In this document: piece after piece, positions 19,989-27,310 of the stretch
Numbering within the stretch: the first letter of the stretch is position 1
How the letters are laid out: every line of letters starts with the position of its first letter
Source: Acidobacteriota bacterium
Lineage (GTDB): Bacteria; Acidobacteriota; Blastocatellia; Chloracidobacteriales; Chloracidobacteriaceae
Direction: 5' to 3'
Assembly: GCA_016208495.1 (NCBI GenBank)
Contig: JACQXX010000136.1
Coordinates: 1 to 64,000 of the forward strand
DNA length: 64,000 bases
Notes under the pieces: model-generated
What the model saw: only the letters and a program-made list of their open reading frames with translations
The model's database searches: none
Told to the model about the DNA's origin: nothing
Program-made: the position numbers and the translations under genes

Positions 19989-20227
19989 GGGAGTCGGATG
20001 GAAATATCATACCATCAGGGTTCAGGGTTCAGGGTTCAGGGTTCAGAGCCAGATACTCCACGTTGAGTGGTACCCGCCAGTTCCCCAGTCTTCATCTTGA
20101 GTGGGATCAGTCAACTCATCGCCGAACCAGTCTTCATCTTGAGTGGGATCAGTCAACTCATCGCCGAAACCCTGAACCCCGAACCCTGAACCCGATTTCA
20201 GTGGGATTTTATTTTCTTCTGGGTCCC
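19989..20227 (+). mobile_element. GGGTTCA-flanked element, copy G1
   Basis: The 239-bp element starts GGGAGTCGG and ends CTGGGTCCC (short inverted ends) and is bounded on both sides by TTA (19986-19988 and 20228-20230), a likely 3-bp target duplication. Inside, tandem GGGTTCA units on the left face TGAACCC units on the right around a core containing a 42-base tandem duplication (20085 and 20127). The same element occurs inverted at 45990-46378. It has no credible gene and is inserted in the T tract of the preceding terminator. Confidence 0.78.
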
Positions 20228-20311
20228 TTAGAAGCAGGATTGAGAGCCATTCCTCATCCTTCATCCCTCATCCCTTGAAAGAACCCCGAACCCTGATATC
20301 AACTCACATGG

Positions 20312-21940
20312 TCACATGGCAAAATAGTGATATTCAAGCTCGTTGATCAATCGCCGAACTGATCCTGCTCCAAGCCACAACCAGGTGGCCGCACCACAAA
20401 CCAACCCGCACACCGCAAATTCAAAGCCAAACAAGTTGCTAAGAAAATAGCTTATGACGAGATTGATGGCGAATCCCCAGCTCAAAGGCCATAACACGGC
20501 TGAAGGTTGTGAAAAACTAAACAGTATCAAGCCTTGAAACAAAGCCAGCGCCAAACACCCATATCCAAATGTTCCAAGCAAGGCAATGCCGCGCACAATT
20601 GGGGCTTGAGCTGCGGAAGCCGTGAGCAACACCCAGATTGAATCCGGGAGGCTCCACACCAAAAGGAGGATCACGGCAACCAGACTCCCTAATCCAAATA
20701 AAAACCGTAAGTACTGGTTGTAAACCTGTTTATGAAAATTTCCTTGCAGAAGGTCTACCTGACCTGCCTGGTCAAAAACTCCTTGAGTAAATCGGAAGGC
20801 ACATACCTCGACCCATCCAACCAGGAGAAAGAAAAGCAGTAATGCCAGATCAATACCAAGTTGATATTCGGGGTGGGCCACAAAGGGAGTTCCAAATCCA
20901 AAAGACACCACGGTTCCAGCAAGCCAGCGGTCTGTAAACAAAAAGGCAAAATACCCGCACCCAACCCAAAAATACGGAACCAGCAAGTACCCAAGGACCA
21001 CTGGATCGGGAAAGGCTGCCAGTGGTTCTTGCACATTCAGGGCTGGTAATGCCCGGCGTGCCATCCAGGCAGTGCTGAGACCAGCCACAACCATCGAAGC
21101 GGTTTGCGCGGTTAATACTGGTACTGTGGTCAAAAGAACAAGCCCCAAATACACCCCGACGGAGATGGAAAATACCCCGGCAATGGCAGGTGTTGGGGTA
21201 CAGACCGTCAAAATTCCACAACTCAGCCACAAAACACTGAGCAATCCAAAACTTATTGCACAGAGCACCAGTGTCTGATCCGGCAGCCAGTTTGAATAAA
21301 ACCCACCTAATAAACCGGCACAGGCTACAATTCCTGAAACCAGAAGTCCCAGACGAAAGACTCGCACTAGAAAGACTCGTTCCAGTGCTGGTTCTTTCAT
21401 GCCCTGATAAAACAACCCTCGGCGAGCCATGATTTGTAAAAACCCGCCATTCACAATCAGGCTCAGCATAATCGAAATAGATACAGCGGCGGCAGCCTCC
21501 GGCGTCAGTTTCCGTTCGGGAGAAAGCTCCAAACCAACGCCTCGTTCACTGAAAAACAATAAGAGCCAGGGCAGTGCATAGGCCAGGGACCGGGAAAAGC
21601 GGATCCCGTCAGCTTTGAATCTACTGTACCAGGTCGGCGGTAATCTTGAAGGCTGGGGCGGATTGTCTCCCGAGATCAGGCTGGGAAAGAGGTCTCGTGC
21701 CAGCGCAAAGATAGATTCCCTCGCAAAGTGTTCCTGAATCAGAACATCGGAATATCCAAGTGATTCAAGACGAGCGGCTGTTTCCCACTCATCAATAGGC
21801 GGGCCGCCCAGTGTCAGCAACTCTTTCTGGAGCTGTTCCCAACTTTCAGGAGTGATTGTTCGGCGCTCAAGAGAACTTCCGACTGGAAGCAACCGCTGCC
21901 GAAGGGGTAATAATTTTGAAGGGTCGGGCAGAGATGGCAT
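20312..21940 (-). CDS. Multi-pass membrane protein of unknown function (542 aa)
   Basis: Residues 1-110 are soluble, with a short helical segment (ITPESWEQLQKELLTLGG, then ETAARLESLGYSDVLIQEHF). From about 120 onward there are a dozen or so hydrophobic segments of membrane-helix length, for example YALPWLLLFF, ILTVCTPTPAIAGVFSISVGV and LGSLVAVILLLVW. I recognise no transporter or enzyme motif. The broad arrangement of many helices without conserved charges recalls polysaccharide-exporter or Lnb-like membrane proteins, but I would not assign either. It stands alone, between a GGGTTCA-type element and a broken HAD gene. The start at 21940 lacks a clear ribosome-binding site. Confidence 0.6.
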   Translation of the reverse strand: MPSLPDPSKLLPLRQRLLPVGSSLERRTITPESWEQLQKELLTLGGPPIDEWETAARLESLGYSDVLIQEHFARESIFALARDLFPSLISGDNPPQPSRLPPTWYSRFKADGIRFSRSLAYALPWLLLFFSERGVGLELSPERKLTPEAAAAVSISIMLSLIVNGGFLQIMARRGLFYQGMKEPALERVFLVRVFRLGLLVSGIVACAGLLGGFYSNWLPDQTLVLCAISFGLLSVLWLSCGILTVCTPTPAIAGVFSISVGVYLGLVLLTTVPVLTAQTASMVVAGLSTAWMARRALPALNVQEPLAAFPDPVVLGYLLVPYFWVGCGYFAFLFTDRWLAGTVVSFGFGTPFVAHPEYQLGIDLALLLFFLLVGWVEVCAFRFTQGVFDQAGQVDLLQGNFHKQVYNQYLRFLFGLGSLVAVILLLVWSLPDSIWVLLTASAAQAPIVRGIALLGTFGYGCLALALFQGLILFSFSQPSAVLWPLSWGFAINLVISYFLSNLFGFEFAVCGLVCGAATWLWLGAGSVRRLINELEYHYFAM

Positions 21941-21970
21941 GTCGGGTGACTGGTGTTGGGTGACTGGTGC

Positions 21971-22201
21971 TTATACCAGTTTGTAGTCAGTATTGGCTTC
22001 CAAATGGGTATAGCTTGGGTGCCGGGTTGGGAGGGATGTCACTGTTTTTTGCACTGTTTGATAGAGCGGATCAACCGGCATCTGGTCGCCTGCCTGGCCC
22101 AGATATTCCTGAACAAGCTTCGCCAGTGGCCGGTAAATTCCCAGCAACGTACCGCCAATATCGAAAAAAATCCATTCTGCCGAGAGGTGTGAGTGGTTCA
22201 T
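21971..22201 (-). pseudogene. Truncated HAD-family hydrolase (N-terminal fragment)
   Basis: Only 76 codons remain. The start carries HAD motif I as IFFDIGGTLL (D14 nucleophile position), followed by a helical cap start (YRPLAKLVQEYL). Motifs II-IV and the rest of a normal protein of about 220 residues are missing. The frame ends in sequence (about 21975-21994) matching the terminal motif of the GACTACT elements, TACCAGTTTGTAGTCAGTA, so the gene seems to have been cut by insertion or deletion at such an element. The retained start suggests recent loss; activity is not expected. Confidence 0.7.
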
Positions 22202-22225
22202 GGCCCTTTAGCGAAATAGTGAAAT

Positions 22226-22364
22226 AGCGAAATATAGCTTCTCAGAAAAAGATTTCCGTTCAGAGTAACGCCTTCAGGCGTGAGGTTTGCCGGGTGGGAC
22301 GAACGATAAAACCCTCTCGTCTAAAGATGATACTCTAAACCTTTTTCTGAAGAGCTATTTCGCT
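22226..22364. mobile_element. 139-bp palindromic element with 24-26 bp terminal inverted repeats
   Basis: The left end AGCGAAATATAGCTTCTCAG (22226) is mirrored by the right end CTGAAGAGCTATTTCGCT (ending 22364), with a few mismatches. The inside holds a small hairpin, CGCCTTCAGGCG. It is preceded by an 8-bp word array (AGCGAAAT). Its ends resemble those of the 130-bp repeat family (TATAGNTTTTCAGA). No coding capacity. Confidence 0.62.
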
Positions 22365-22434
22365 CATTCCCCAATATGGTATGCTGCAAGTCATTCCCGC
22401 GTAATGCTTTTCTTTCAGGAGTACTTCAAAGGTT

Positions 22435-23769
22435 ATGGTTCATCGCAAAAATACCTTGCTGGTCGTGGTGTGTCTGGCATTGATCGGTTGGGTTGTTCTG
22501 GTATCAGTTTTCAGTCAGGAGCCAGTCAGTCAGGCTGGGGGTGGGGCCGCTTCGTCTTCGACCACTTCGTTAATTGATTTTTTCCCACAAATTTCAAAAC
22601 CAACACTTTCAGGGATCAAACCGAAAAATCCCAAAAAAGGAGTGGTGACTTCAGAAGCAACTTCATCATTTGTGAATGAAGTGAATATCAACCGGTATGT
22701 CGGCTATATCAAGGAATTGGCTGACTTTAAGTCCCGTTATAGCACATCTCCGGGGTGCGATGCTGCGGCAAACTACCTGATGAAGCACTTTTCGAGTCTT
22801 GGTTTTAAAACTGAACTCCAACCTTTTCCGATTGGACCGCGTCGGGCATCCAATGTGATTGCGACCTTGCCTGGAACGGCTGACAAAGAGGCCAAAGGAG
22901 CCTTTCTGGTGTTTGGGGCGCATTACGATTCGATTTCGCGGGATTCCGACCCACTCGTGACAGCGCCAGGGGCCGAAGATAATGCCAGCGGTACGGCGGC
23001 CTTGATGGAACTGGCCACGCTCTTTCACGATCATCCACCGCGGACAACGGTGGTTCTGGTCGCTTTTGCCGGTGAAGAAGAAGGTCTGATTGGAAGCACC
23101 GCCTATGTTGACTCGCTTCGGACAAGTGGCAGTGACAAACGAATGCAGGCGGCGTTGATTATGGACATGATCGGTTACACCAAAGATGCCGACCTCGATA
23201 TTTTGTTTGAGACCAGTTCCAAATTTGAATCAATTGCGGCATTACCAACCAGTTTGGCCGCGGAGTTTACCAGGCTTCGGACTGAAACATCGCTGCGACC
23301 ATTTGGGAGCGACCATGTGCCGTTTTTGAATGAAGATCTGCCAGCCTTTCTGGTGATTGAAAATGACTGGGATGCTTACCCGGCCTATCATCGGTCGTCG
23401 GATGTCCCGGCCAATATTTCAAATGACATGGCCGGTGAATCCATGAAGCTGGTCGCTGCCTGGGCGTACAAAATGGCCAACGAACGGATGTTAATCCCTG
23501 TCATTTCAACGATTTCCTACAAAAATAGCGCCCTGGTCGTCAAGGGTGAGAACTTTCAACGCGATGCCCAGATCGAGATTGATGACCAGCCTCTGGGACG
23601 CATTAAAGTGGCCCAGCCTGACGCGGCGGGAAGTGCAACCTATAAGCAGCTCAAGTCCAAAGATTCGCGCCTGACTTCACTTTTGCCTGAAGGAAAAGTG
23701 GTGACGATTACCGTCCTCAACCCACAAACGGGAACACGTTCGACACCATTTTCCTTTGAGCGAAAATGA
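22435..23769 (+). CDS. Exported M28-family zinc aminopeptidase
   Basis: An N-terminal hydrophobic segment (residues 6-24) acts as signal or anchor. The M28 core covers about residues 85-350, with the expected metal and catalytic residues: H163 in GAHYDS, D182 in AEDNASG and E214/E215 in GEEEGLIG, with the last ligand probably His in the AYHRSSD segment (about 320). Residues about 360-444 look like an IPT/TIG-type beta domain (ALVVKGENF). M28 enzymes cut N-terminal residues from peptides using two zinc ions; this one should act outside the inner membrane. The ATG follows AGGAG at a longish distance. It is monocistronic and followed by a GTGGTTA array. Confidence 0.87.
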   Translation: MVHRKNTLLVVVCLALIGWVVLVSVFSQEPVSQAGGGAASSSTTSLIDFFPQISKPTLSGIKPKNPKKGVVTSEATSSFVNEVNINRYVGYIKELADFKSRYSTSPGCDAAANYLMKHFSSLGFKTELQPFPIGPRRASNVIATLPGTADKEAKGAFLVFGAHYDSISRDSDPLVTAPGAEDNASGTAALMELATLFHDHPPRTTVVLVAFAGEEEGLIGSTAYVDSLRTSGSDKRMQAALIMDMIGYTKDADLDILFETSSKFESIAALPTSLAAEFTRLRTETSLRPFGSDHVPFLNEDLPAFLVIENDWDAYPAYHRSSDVPANISNDMAGESMKLVAAWAYKMANERMLIPVISTISYKNSALVVKGENFQRDAQIEIDDQPLGRIKVAQPDAAGSATYKQLKSKDSRLTSLLPEGKVVTITVLNPQTGTRSTPFSFERK

Positions 23770-23783
23770 ATTGAATGAAGAAT

Positions 23784-23812
23784 GTGGTTAGTGGTTAGTG
23801 GTTAGTGGTTAG
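23784..23812 (+). repeat. GTGGTTA heptamer array
   Basis: About four tandem copies of GTGGTTA begin some 15 bases after the M28 stop codon. A shorter inverse word (CACTAATCACT) occurs about 40 bases downstream, giving the facing-array layout seen elsewhere in the window. Confidence 0.75.
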
Positions 23813-23987
23813 AAATCAATACTTTCAAAGAAGAACCAGTACCCAATCACTAATCACTCTCCACCCAGGCGAATTACCAAAATTTTACCCAAATATTAGC
23901 CTGTTGCTTACCAAAAGACTGCCTTCACACCTGTTTTTGGGTCCTTTTGGTCCTTATGTTTTTACCTCACCATCCCCTGGACGCCCC

Positions 23988-24395
23988 ATGACAACACGTT
24001 CCAAAAAAACACAACCTGAATCTGACCAGTCAAAAGCGAGTGATGGTGTGTTTGAACTGGTCTATGGCTGGGTGGTGCAGATTCCTTCCGGGCGGGTGAT
24101 GACGTATGGGCAAATTTCGCGGTTGATTGACGAGCGCCTGTCCGCCGTTGGCGTCGGCTGGGCTTTAAAAGCCTGTCCGTATGACGAACGGCGCATCCCC
24201 TGGCATCGCGTCATCAACGCTCAAGGAACAATCAGTACGCGCCGGGTTTTGCTTGGCGCCCCGAATCTGCAGCAGGAATTACTCGAATCAGAAGGCGTTG
24301 AATTTGATACTTCTGGGAAACTTGACCTGCAAAAATACCAATGGTTTCCAGATGACAAACCCTCAGCATCAGAAAGCGAGTCCCCCAATGCTTGA
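23988..24395 (+). CDS. Alkyltransferase-like (ATL) DNA-damage protein
   Basis: The 135-residue protein is the C-terminal DNA-binding fold of O6-alkylguanine-DNA alkyltransferase (GRVMTYGQISRLI; GWALKACP). The active-site motif PCHR reads PWHR (residues 71-74), so the alkyl-accepting Cys is Trp. This is the hallmark of ATL proteins (S. pombe Atl1, E. coli YbaZ), which bind O6-alkylguanine, flip the base and channel the lesion to nucleotide excision repair instead of repairing it. The chosen start is the Met at 23988; an in-frame ATG at 23805 would add 61 residues derived from intergenic repeat DNA. Its end overlaps the next gene by eight bases, implying translational coupling. Confidence 0.88.
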   Translation: MTTRSKKTQPESDQSKASDGVFELVYGWVVQIPSGRVMTYGQISRLIDERLSAVGVGWALKACPYDERRIPWHRVINAQGTISTRRVLLGAPNLQQELLESEGVEFDTSGKLDLQKYQWFPDDKPSASESESPNA

Positions 24396-24744
24396 AGTCG
24401 TCCTCAAACGATTTGACCATCCGGATGAGGTTCGGATGTTTGAAAAAGGAAAGTTTGAACTCGTGACCATCGGCGGCATCACCATTGGCCGGGCAACCTA
24501 TGAGCCTGGCTGGAAATGGTCCGAACATGTTGCGCCGCTGGCGGGAACTCCGTTTTGCAATGTCGAACACGTTGGACTGGTTGTGTCTGGAACGGCAACC
24601 GCCGCGATGCAGGGCGGGGAAGTTCACCAGTTAACGCCCGGAACACTCTTCTATATTCCATCAACGCCACACGATAGCTGGGTGGTCGGTGATGAGCCGT
24701 ATGTCTCGCTTCATTTTCTGGGAGCGGGGCAGTACACCAAATGA
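24388..24744 (+). CDS. Small cupin-domain protein
   Basis: The 118-residue product is a single cupin: metal-motif residues in WSEHVAP and CNVEHVGLVVSG (His/Glu), then a second strand pair (GTLFYIPSTPHDSWV) with the C-terminal His. Such small cupins are often metal-dependent sensors or oxygenase/isomerase-like enzymes; the substrate cannot be predicted. The start ATG at 24388 overlaps the ATL stop, making a two-gene operon. A longer frame starting at 24181 lies inside the ATL gene and is not credible. Confidence 0.82.
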   Translation: MLEVVLKRFDHPDEVRMFEKGKFELVTIGGITIGRATYEPGWKWSEHVAPLAGTPFCNVEHVGLVVSGTATAAMQGGEVHQLTPGTLFYIPSTPHDSWVVGDEPYVSLHFLGAGQYTK

Positions 24745-24832
24745 TGGGCTGAGGGCCTGGGGCTGGGTACAGATTCAGAAGTGTCGAGCAAGAAACTATG
24801 ACTGACACAAAAAACACGAAAAACACAAAAAT

Positions 24833-25534
24833 ATGGCTCAAGAAGAAGCAAAAGACTGGTTCAATCGTCATCCAGGAGCCTTGCTGGCTGGAAATCGCTT
24901 TGACACGCGAGCTGAGATTTTCAGCTATCTCAACGAGCTGTACCGGGCAGGCGCCGAACAGGTTCTGATTGATTTGGATGAGGTGGTGCGACCTGATACT
25001 GCCGAACCTGCTGCCCCGGCACTGACGGTGGTCCTCCCCGCCGACCCAGAAAAACGGTTGCGGATATTTGAGCTGTTTCATCAGGAAGCTGAACAGTTTG
25101 GACAAGATTTTGGCGGTGATGATGGTCAGTTTCGAGAAATGACCCGAGCCGAGGCCGAAGAATTAGGCGATCCATCGCTGGAAGGTGAACTGATCTATAT
25201 TGATGACCCACTGGCAGATACCAGGCAACCAACGCTTCTTTTTTTGGTGGGATTAAAAAAGCGTCTTATGCAATACCAATGCTGTTTTTGTAAGAACGGG
25301 ATTGAAGAAGGTGTGAAGATACATAATCCGCTTGACCCTTGTGCACTGATCATTGTTGCAAACATTGATCAGTCACGCCCAAACCAAAAAGAACAAGAAC
25401 TATACTGTCACTTTGATTGTCTGCGCAAAGTGTTGAACAATGACAACTTGCTCTATATCAGAGACCCAGAGTTCTCAACGATTGGTGATGTTACATCCGA
25501 AGACTGCGAGGATGAGTCAGATGAAGACCCTTAA
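24833..25534 (+). CDS. Hypothetical protein with a C-terminal Cys/His (probable zinc) module
   Basis: I do not recognise a named family. Residues 1-140 are acidic and mixed alpha/beta (FNRHPGALLAGNRFDTRAE; AEQVLIDLDEV; ELIYIDDPLAD). From Met143 a distinct module begins, with C-x2-C (CCFCKNG) and later CHFDC, spaced like a zinc-binding domain, plus the segment DPCALIIVANIDQ. Its tail is very acidic (EDCEDESDEDP). The two halves meet at a run of T and A bases (25237-25260), so this may be a fusion of two genes or hide a frameshift. There is no ribosome-binding site; the start lies next to a partial 130-bp family repeat. A 307-bp palindromic element follows the stop. Confidence 0.6.
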   Translation: MAQEEAKDWFNRHPGALLAGNRFDTRAEIFSYLNELYRAGAEQVLIDLDEVVRPDTAEPAAPALTVVLPADPEKRLRIFELFHQEAEQFGQDFGGDDGQFREMTRAEAEELGDPSLEGELIYIDDPLADTRQPTLLFLVGLKKRLMQYQCCFCKNGIEEGVKIHNPLDPCALIIVANIDQSRPNQKEQELYCHFDCLRKVLNNDNLLYIRDPEFSTIGDVTSEDCEDESDEDP

Positions 25535-25540
25535 CTTCCC

Positions 25541-25847
25541 TTGCGGAAAGGTCGGTTTTCGCCCGGATGGGCGCCGGAAAGTAGCCGGTGGGAAGCCTGC
25601 TTTGAGGCGCACCCACCGGAATATGGGCGCAGCATGCATGGTTCGCGCCCGGATGGGCACTGGACCAAAGTTTCAAGCGGGTCAGTGAACACTGCGATAC
25701 CAGACCGAACCAATCTTCCAGCGCCCATCCGGGCGCGAGACGGGGCTGGGCAGTGAACCGGTGGTAGCGCCCAAAGCTGCGCGACCACCGGCTACTCTCC
25801 ATCGCCCTCCGGGCGGGGGCTGTCAAGCTCAAGTGACCTTTCCGCAA
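25541..25847. mobile_element. 307-bp element with 13-bp terminal inverted repeats and internal palindromes
   Basis: TTGCGGAAAGGTC (25541) is perfectly inverted as GACCTTTCCGCAA (25835-25847). Inside are further mirrored words such as GCGCCCGGATGGGC and GCGCCCATCCGGGCGC. It starts seven bases after a stop codon. Small frames inside it are artefacts of the palindromes. Confidence 0.65.
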
Positions 25848-25863
25848 CGGAGTCTCAATAATC

Positions 25864-26514
25864 TTATTCTTCCGGCGTCAGTCCTGCTGCTCGCAATTGA
25901 GCTAACAGGCGTTCAGTTCGTTGACGTTCTCGTTCAAGTTGTTGGGAAACCTCAGTGAAACTCTTAAATGGGCTTCCATCCGGGTGGAAAAGCTTGATTT
26001 GATTTGACTCAGTTTCAAACCGAATACCCAGACGTGGGCTGATCCACTGGTGAAGGGATTCAATTGCGTGCAGCCGGTCATCACGGCGAATCCATCCACT
26101 GGCATCCATGTGACCAGGGTCAATCAGATAGTATTCTTCGACTCCGTGAATATCATAAAACTCAAGTTTTTGAGCCATTTCGGAAAGCCGATTTCCAGGT
26201 GACAACACCTCAAAAACTACCTGCGGCGCAATCCCGTTTTCGTTCCATTGAAGGTATGAACCTCGCCTCCCTTTAGGCCGTCCGAAGACAATCATCGCAT
26301 CAGGTGCCACCCGACATTTATTGTTATTTTCGACCGGGTACCACAACAAATCGCCAGCAACAAACACATTTGGATCCGTGGCGAACTGAAATTCCAGACC
26401 TTCTTTAATTTTAACAATCCATTCAAATTGTTCAGTGTTGTCTGCCATGCGATTGCCATCGCTTTCCGGATAAATCACCTCAATGTGGGTTTGGGGATGG
26501 ATAACAGTTGACAT
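25864..26514 (-). CDS. Uma2-family (DUF820) protein, restriction-endonuclease fold
   Basis: The 216-residue protein carries the Uma2 core: FATDPNVFVAGDLLWYP, then VAPDAMIVFGRP (Asp of the PD motif), then PQVVFEVLSPGN with the E-x-L residues, then KLEFYDIHGVEEYYLIDP. The fold is PD-(D/E)XK-like; members are common in Cyanobacteria and other repeat-rich genomes and their role is unsettled. The C-terminal 35 residues form a charged coiled coil (LERERQRTERLLAQLRAAG), usual for the family. AGGAG lies six bases before the ATG. A second Uma2 gene lies at 37402. Confidence 0.88.
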   Translation of the reverse strand: MSTVIHPQTHIEVIYPESDGNRMADNTEQFEWIVKIKEGLEFQFATDPNVFVAGDLLWYPVENNNKCRVAPDAMIVFGRPKGRRGSYLQWNENGIAPQVVFEVLSPGNRLSEMAQKLEFYDIHGVEEYYLIDPGHMDASGWIRRDDRLHAIESLHQWISPRLGIRFETESNQIKLFHPDGSPFKSFTEVSQQLERERQRTERLLAQLRAAGLTPEE

Positions 26515-26570
26515 ATCCGGCTCCTTTCTTTCGATGTGTGACAGGAAGCGTTATTATGATGACTGAGTAA

Positions 26571-27254
26571 TTATTTTGCAATCGTAATCGGGGTTTTCAT
26601 TGGGCAGGCAAGCCACAACTCTTCAATCTCTTCATTTTCAACCGCAATACAACCCCAGGTCCAGTCACAACTTGACCCATGCCCGTGAACTCCGACTTCG
26701 CCGCCAAGCGGCGTGTTCCACGGCGGACGTTCCTGTTTGGTTTGGGCGTCAACAATGGCGTCGTGTTGTTCCTGTGTAATCAAGCCTGAAGCCAGACCGC
26801 GTTGAGCATCCTCCTTGTTGGGGTAGCTCACGCCCAGAAACAAATGAAACTTGCTTTGTTCATTGCGGGTGCAGACATAAAATTTGCCTTCTGGAGTTCG
26901 GAAATCGCCTTCCCGCTCTTTGTCTGCGACTGGAGACGACCCTAATCCGACCTTGTAAGATTTGACGAGTTTTTGCTCAGCCCAGAGCTCAATCCGGCGA
27001 GTACCTTTAAAGATTTTGATTTCAGGGTTTTGAAGCGGGTAGGTGACCTGGGCTGTGTGGGCGGCGTCTCGGAGTCGAATTTCGGCAGCGGAAAGTTCGG
27101 TTCGAGTGGGATTCATGGCCGGAGGTTTTGACGTGCTACAGGCTGAAGAGAGAAAAAACAAACCACCCAGTATGGAGCGAATCGCGAGTAGTGAGTAGCG
27201 AGTAGTAAGTCGCAAAATCCAGGTCTTTTTTTCCATGAGTTGATTGCTTCTCAT
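26571..27254 (-). CDS. YkuD/YafK-type L,D-transpeptidase lipoprotein
   Basis: The lipobox LSSAC (C39) marks a lipoprotein. The YkuD catalytic domain spans about residues 80-225: strand KIFKGTRRIELW, substrate loop REGDFRTPEGKFY, and the active site VHGHGSS with WTWGC (H190/H192 and C202). L,D-transpeptidases make 3-3 peptidoglycan crosslinks or attach proteins to the wall via meso-diaminopimelate. The start is uncertain: Met1 (27254) or Met7 (27236). The signal-peptide segment RLTTRYSLLAIRS is encoded by short-word repeat DNA (ACTACTCGC units) like the intergenic arrays, which is odd. It lies upstream of and parallel to nothing obviously related. Confidence 0.83.
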   Translation of the reverse strand: MRSNQLMEKKTWILRLTTRYSLLAIRSILGGLFFLSSACSTSKPPAMNPTRTELSAAEIRLRDAAHTAQVTYPLQNPEIKIFKGTRRIELWAEQKLVKSYKVGLGSSPVADKEREGDFRTPEGKFYVCTRNEQSKFHLFLGVSYPNKEDAQRGLASGLITQEQHDAIVDAQTKQERPPWNTPLGGEVGVHGHGSSCDWTWGCIAVENEEIEELWLACPMKTPITIAK

Positions 27255-27272
27255 CTTTGACTTTTTGGATTG

Positions 27273-27300
27273 GCTACTTCGCTACTTCGCTACTTCGCTA
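27273..27300 (+). repeat. GCTACTTC 8-bp word array
   Basis: About 3.5 copies of GCTACTTC end ten bases from the thiolase stop codon at 27311. Confidence 0.7.
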
Positions 27301-27310
27301 CCTTGCTCAA

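Noticed and set aside
20043-20278. Small frames within the GGGTTCA element
   Set aside because: They are translations of the tandem 42-base repeat and heptamer words, with no start signals.
25491-25847. Overlapping frames in the palindromic element
   Set aside because: Inverted repeats create matching frames on both strands; no domain or ribosome-binding site.
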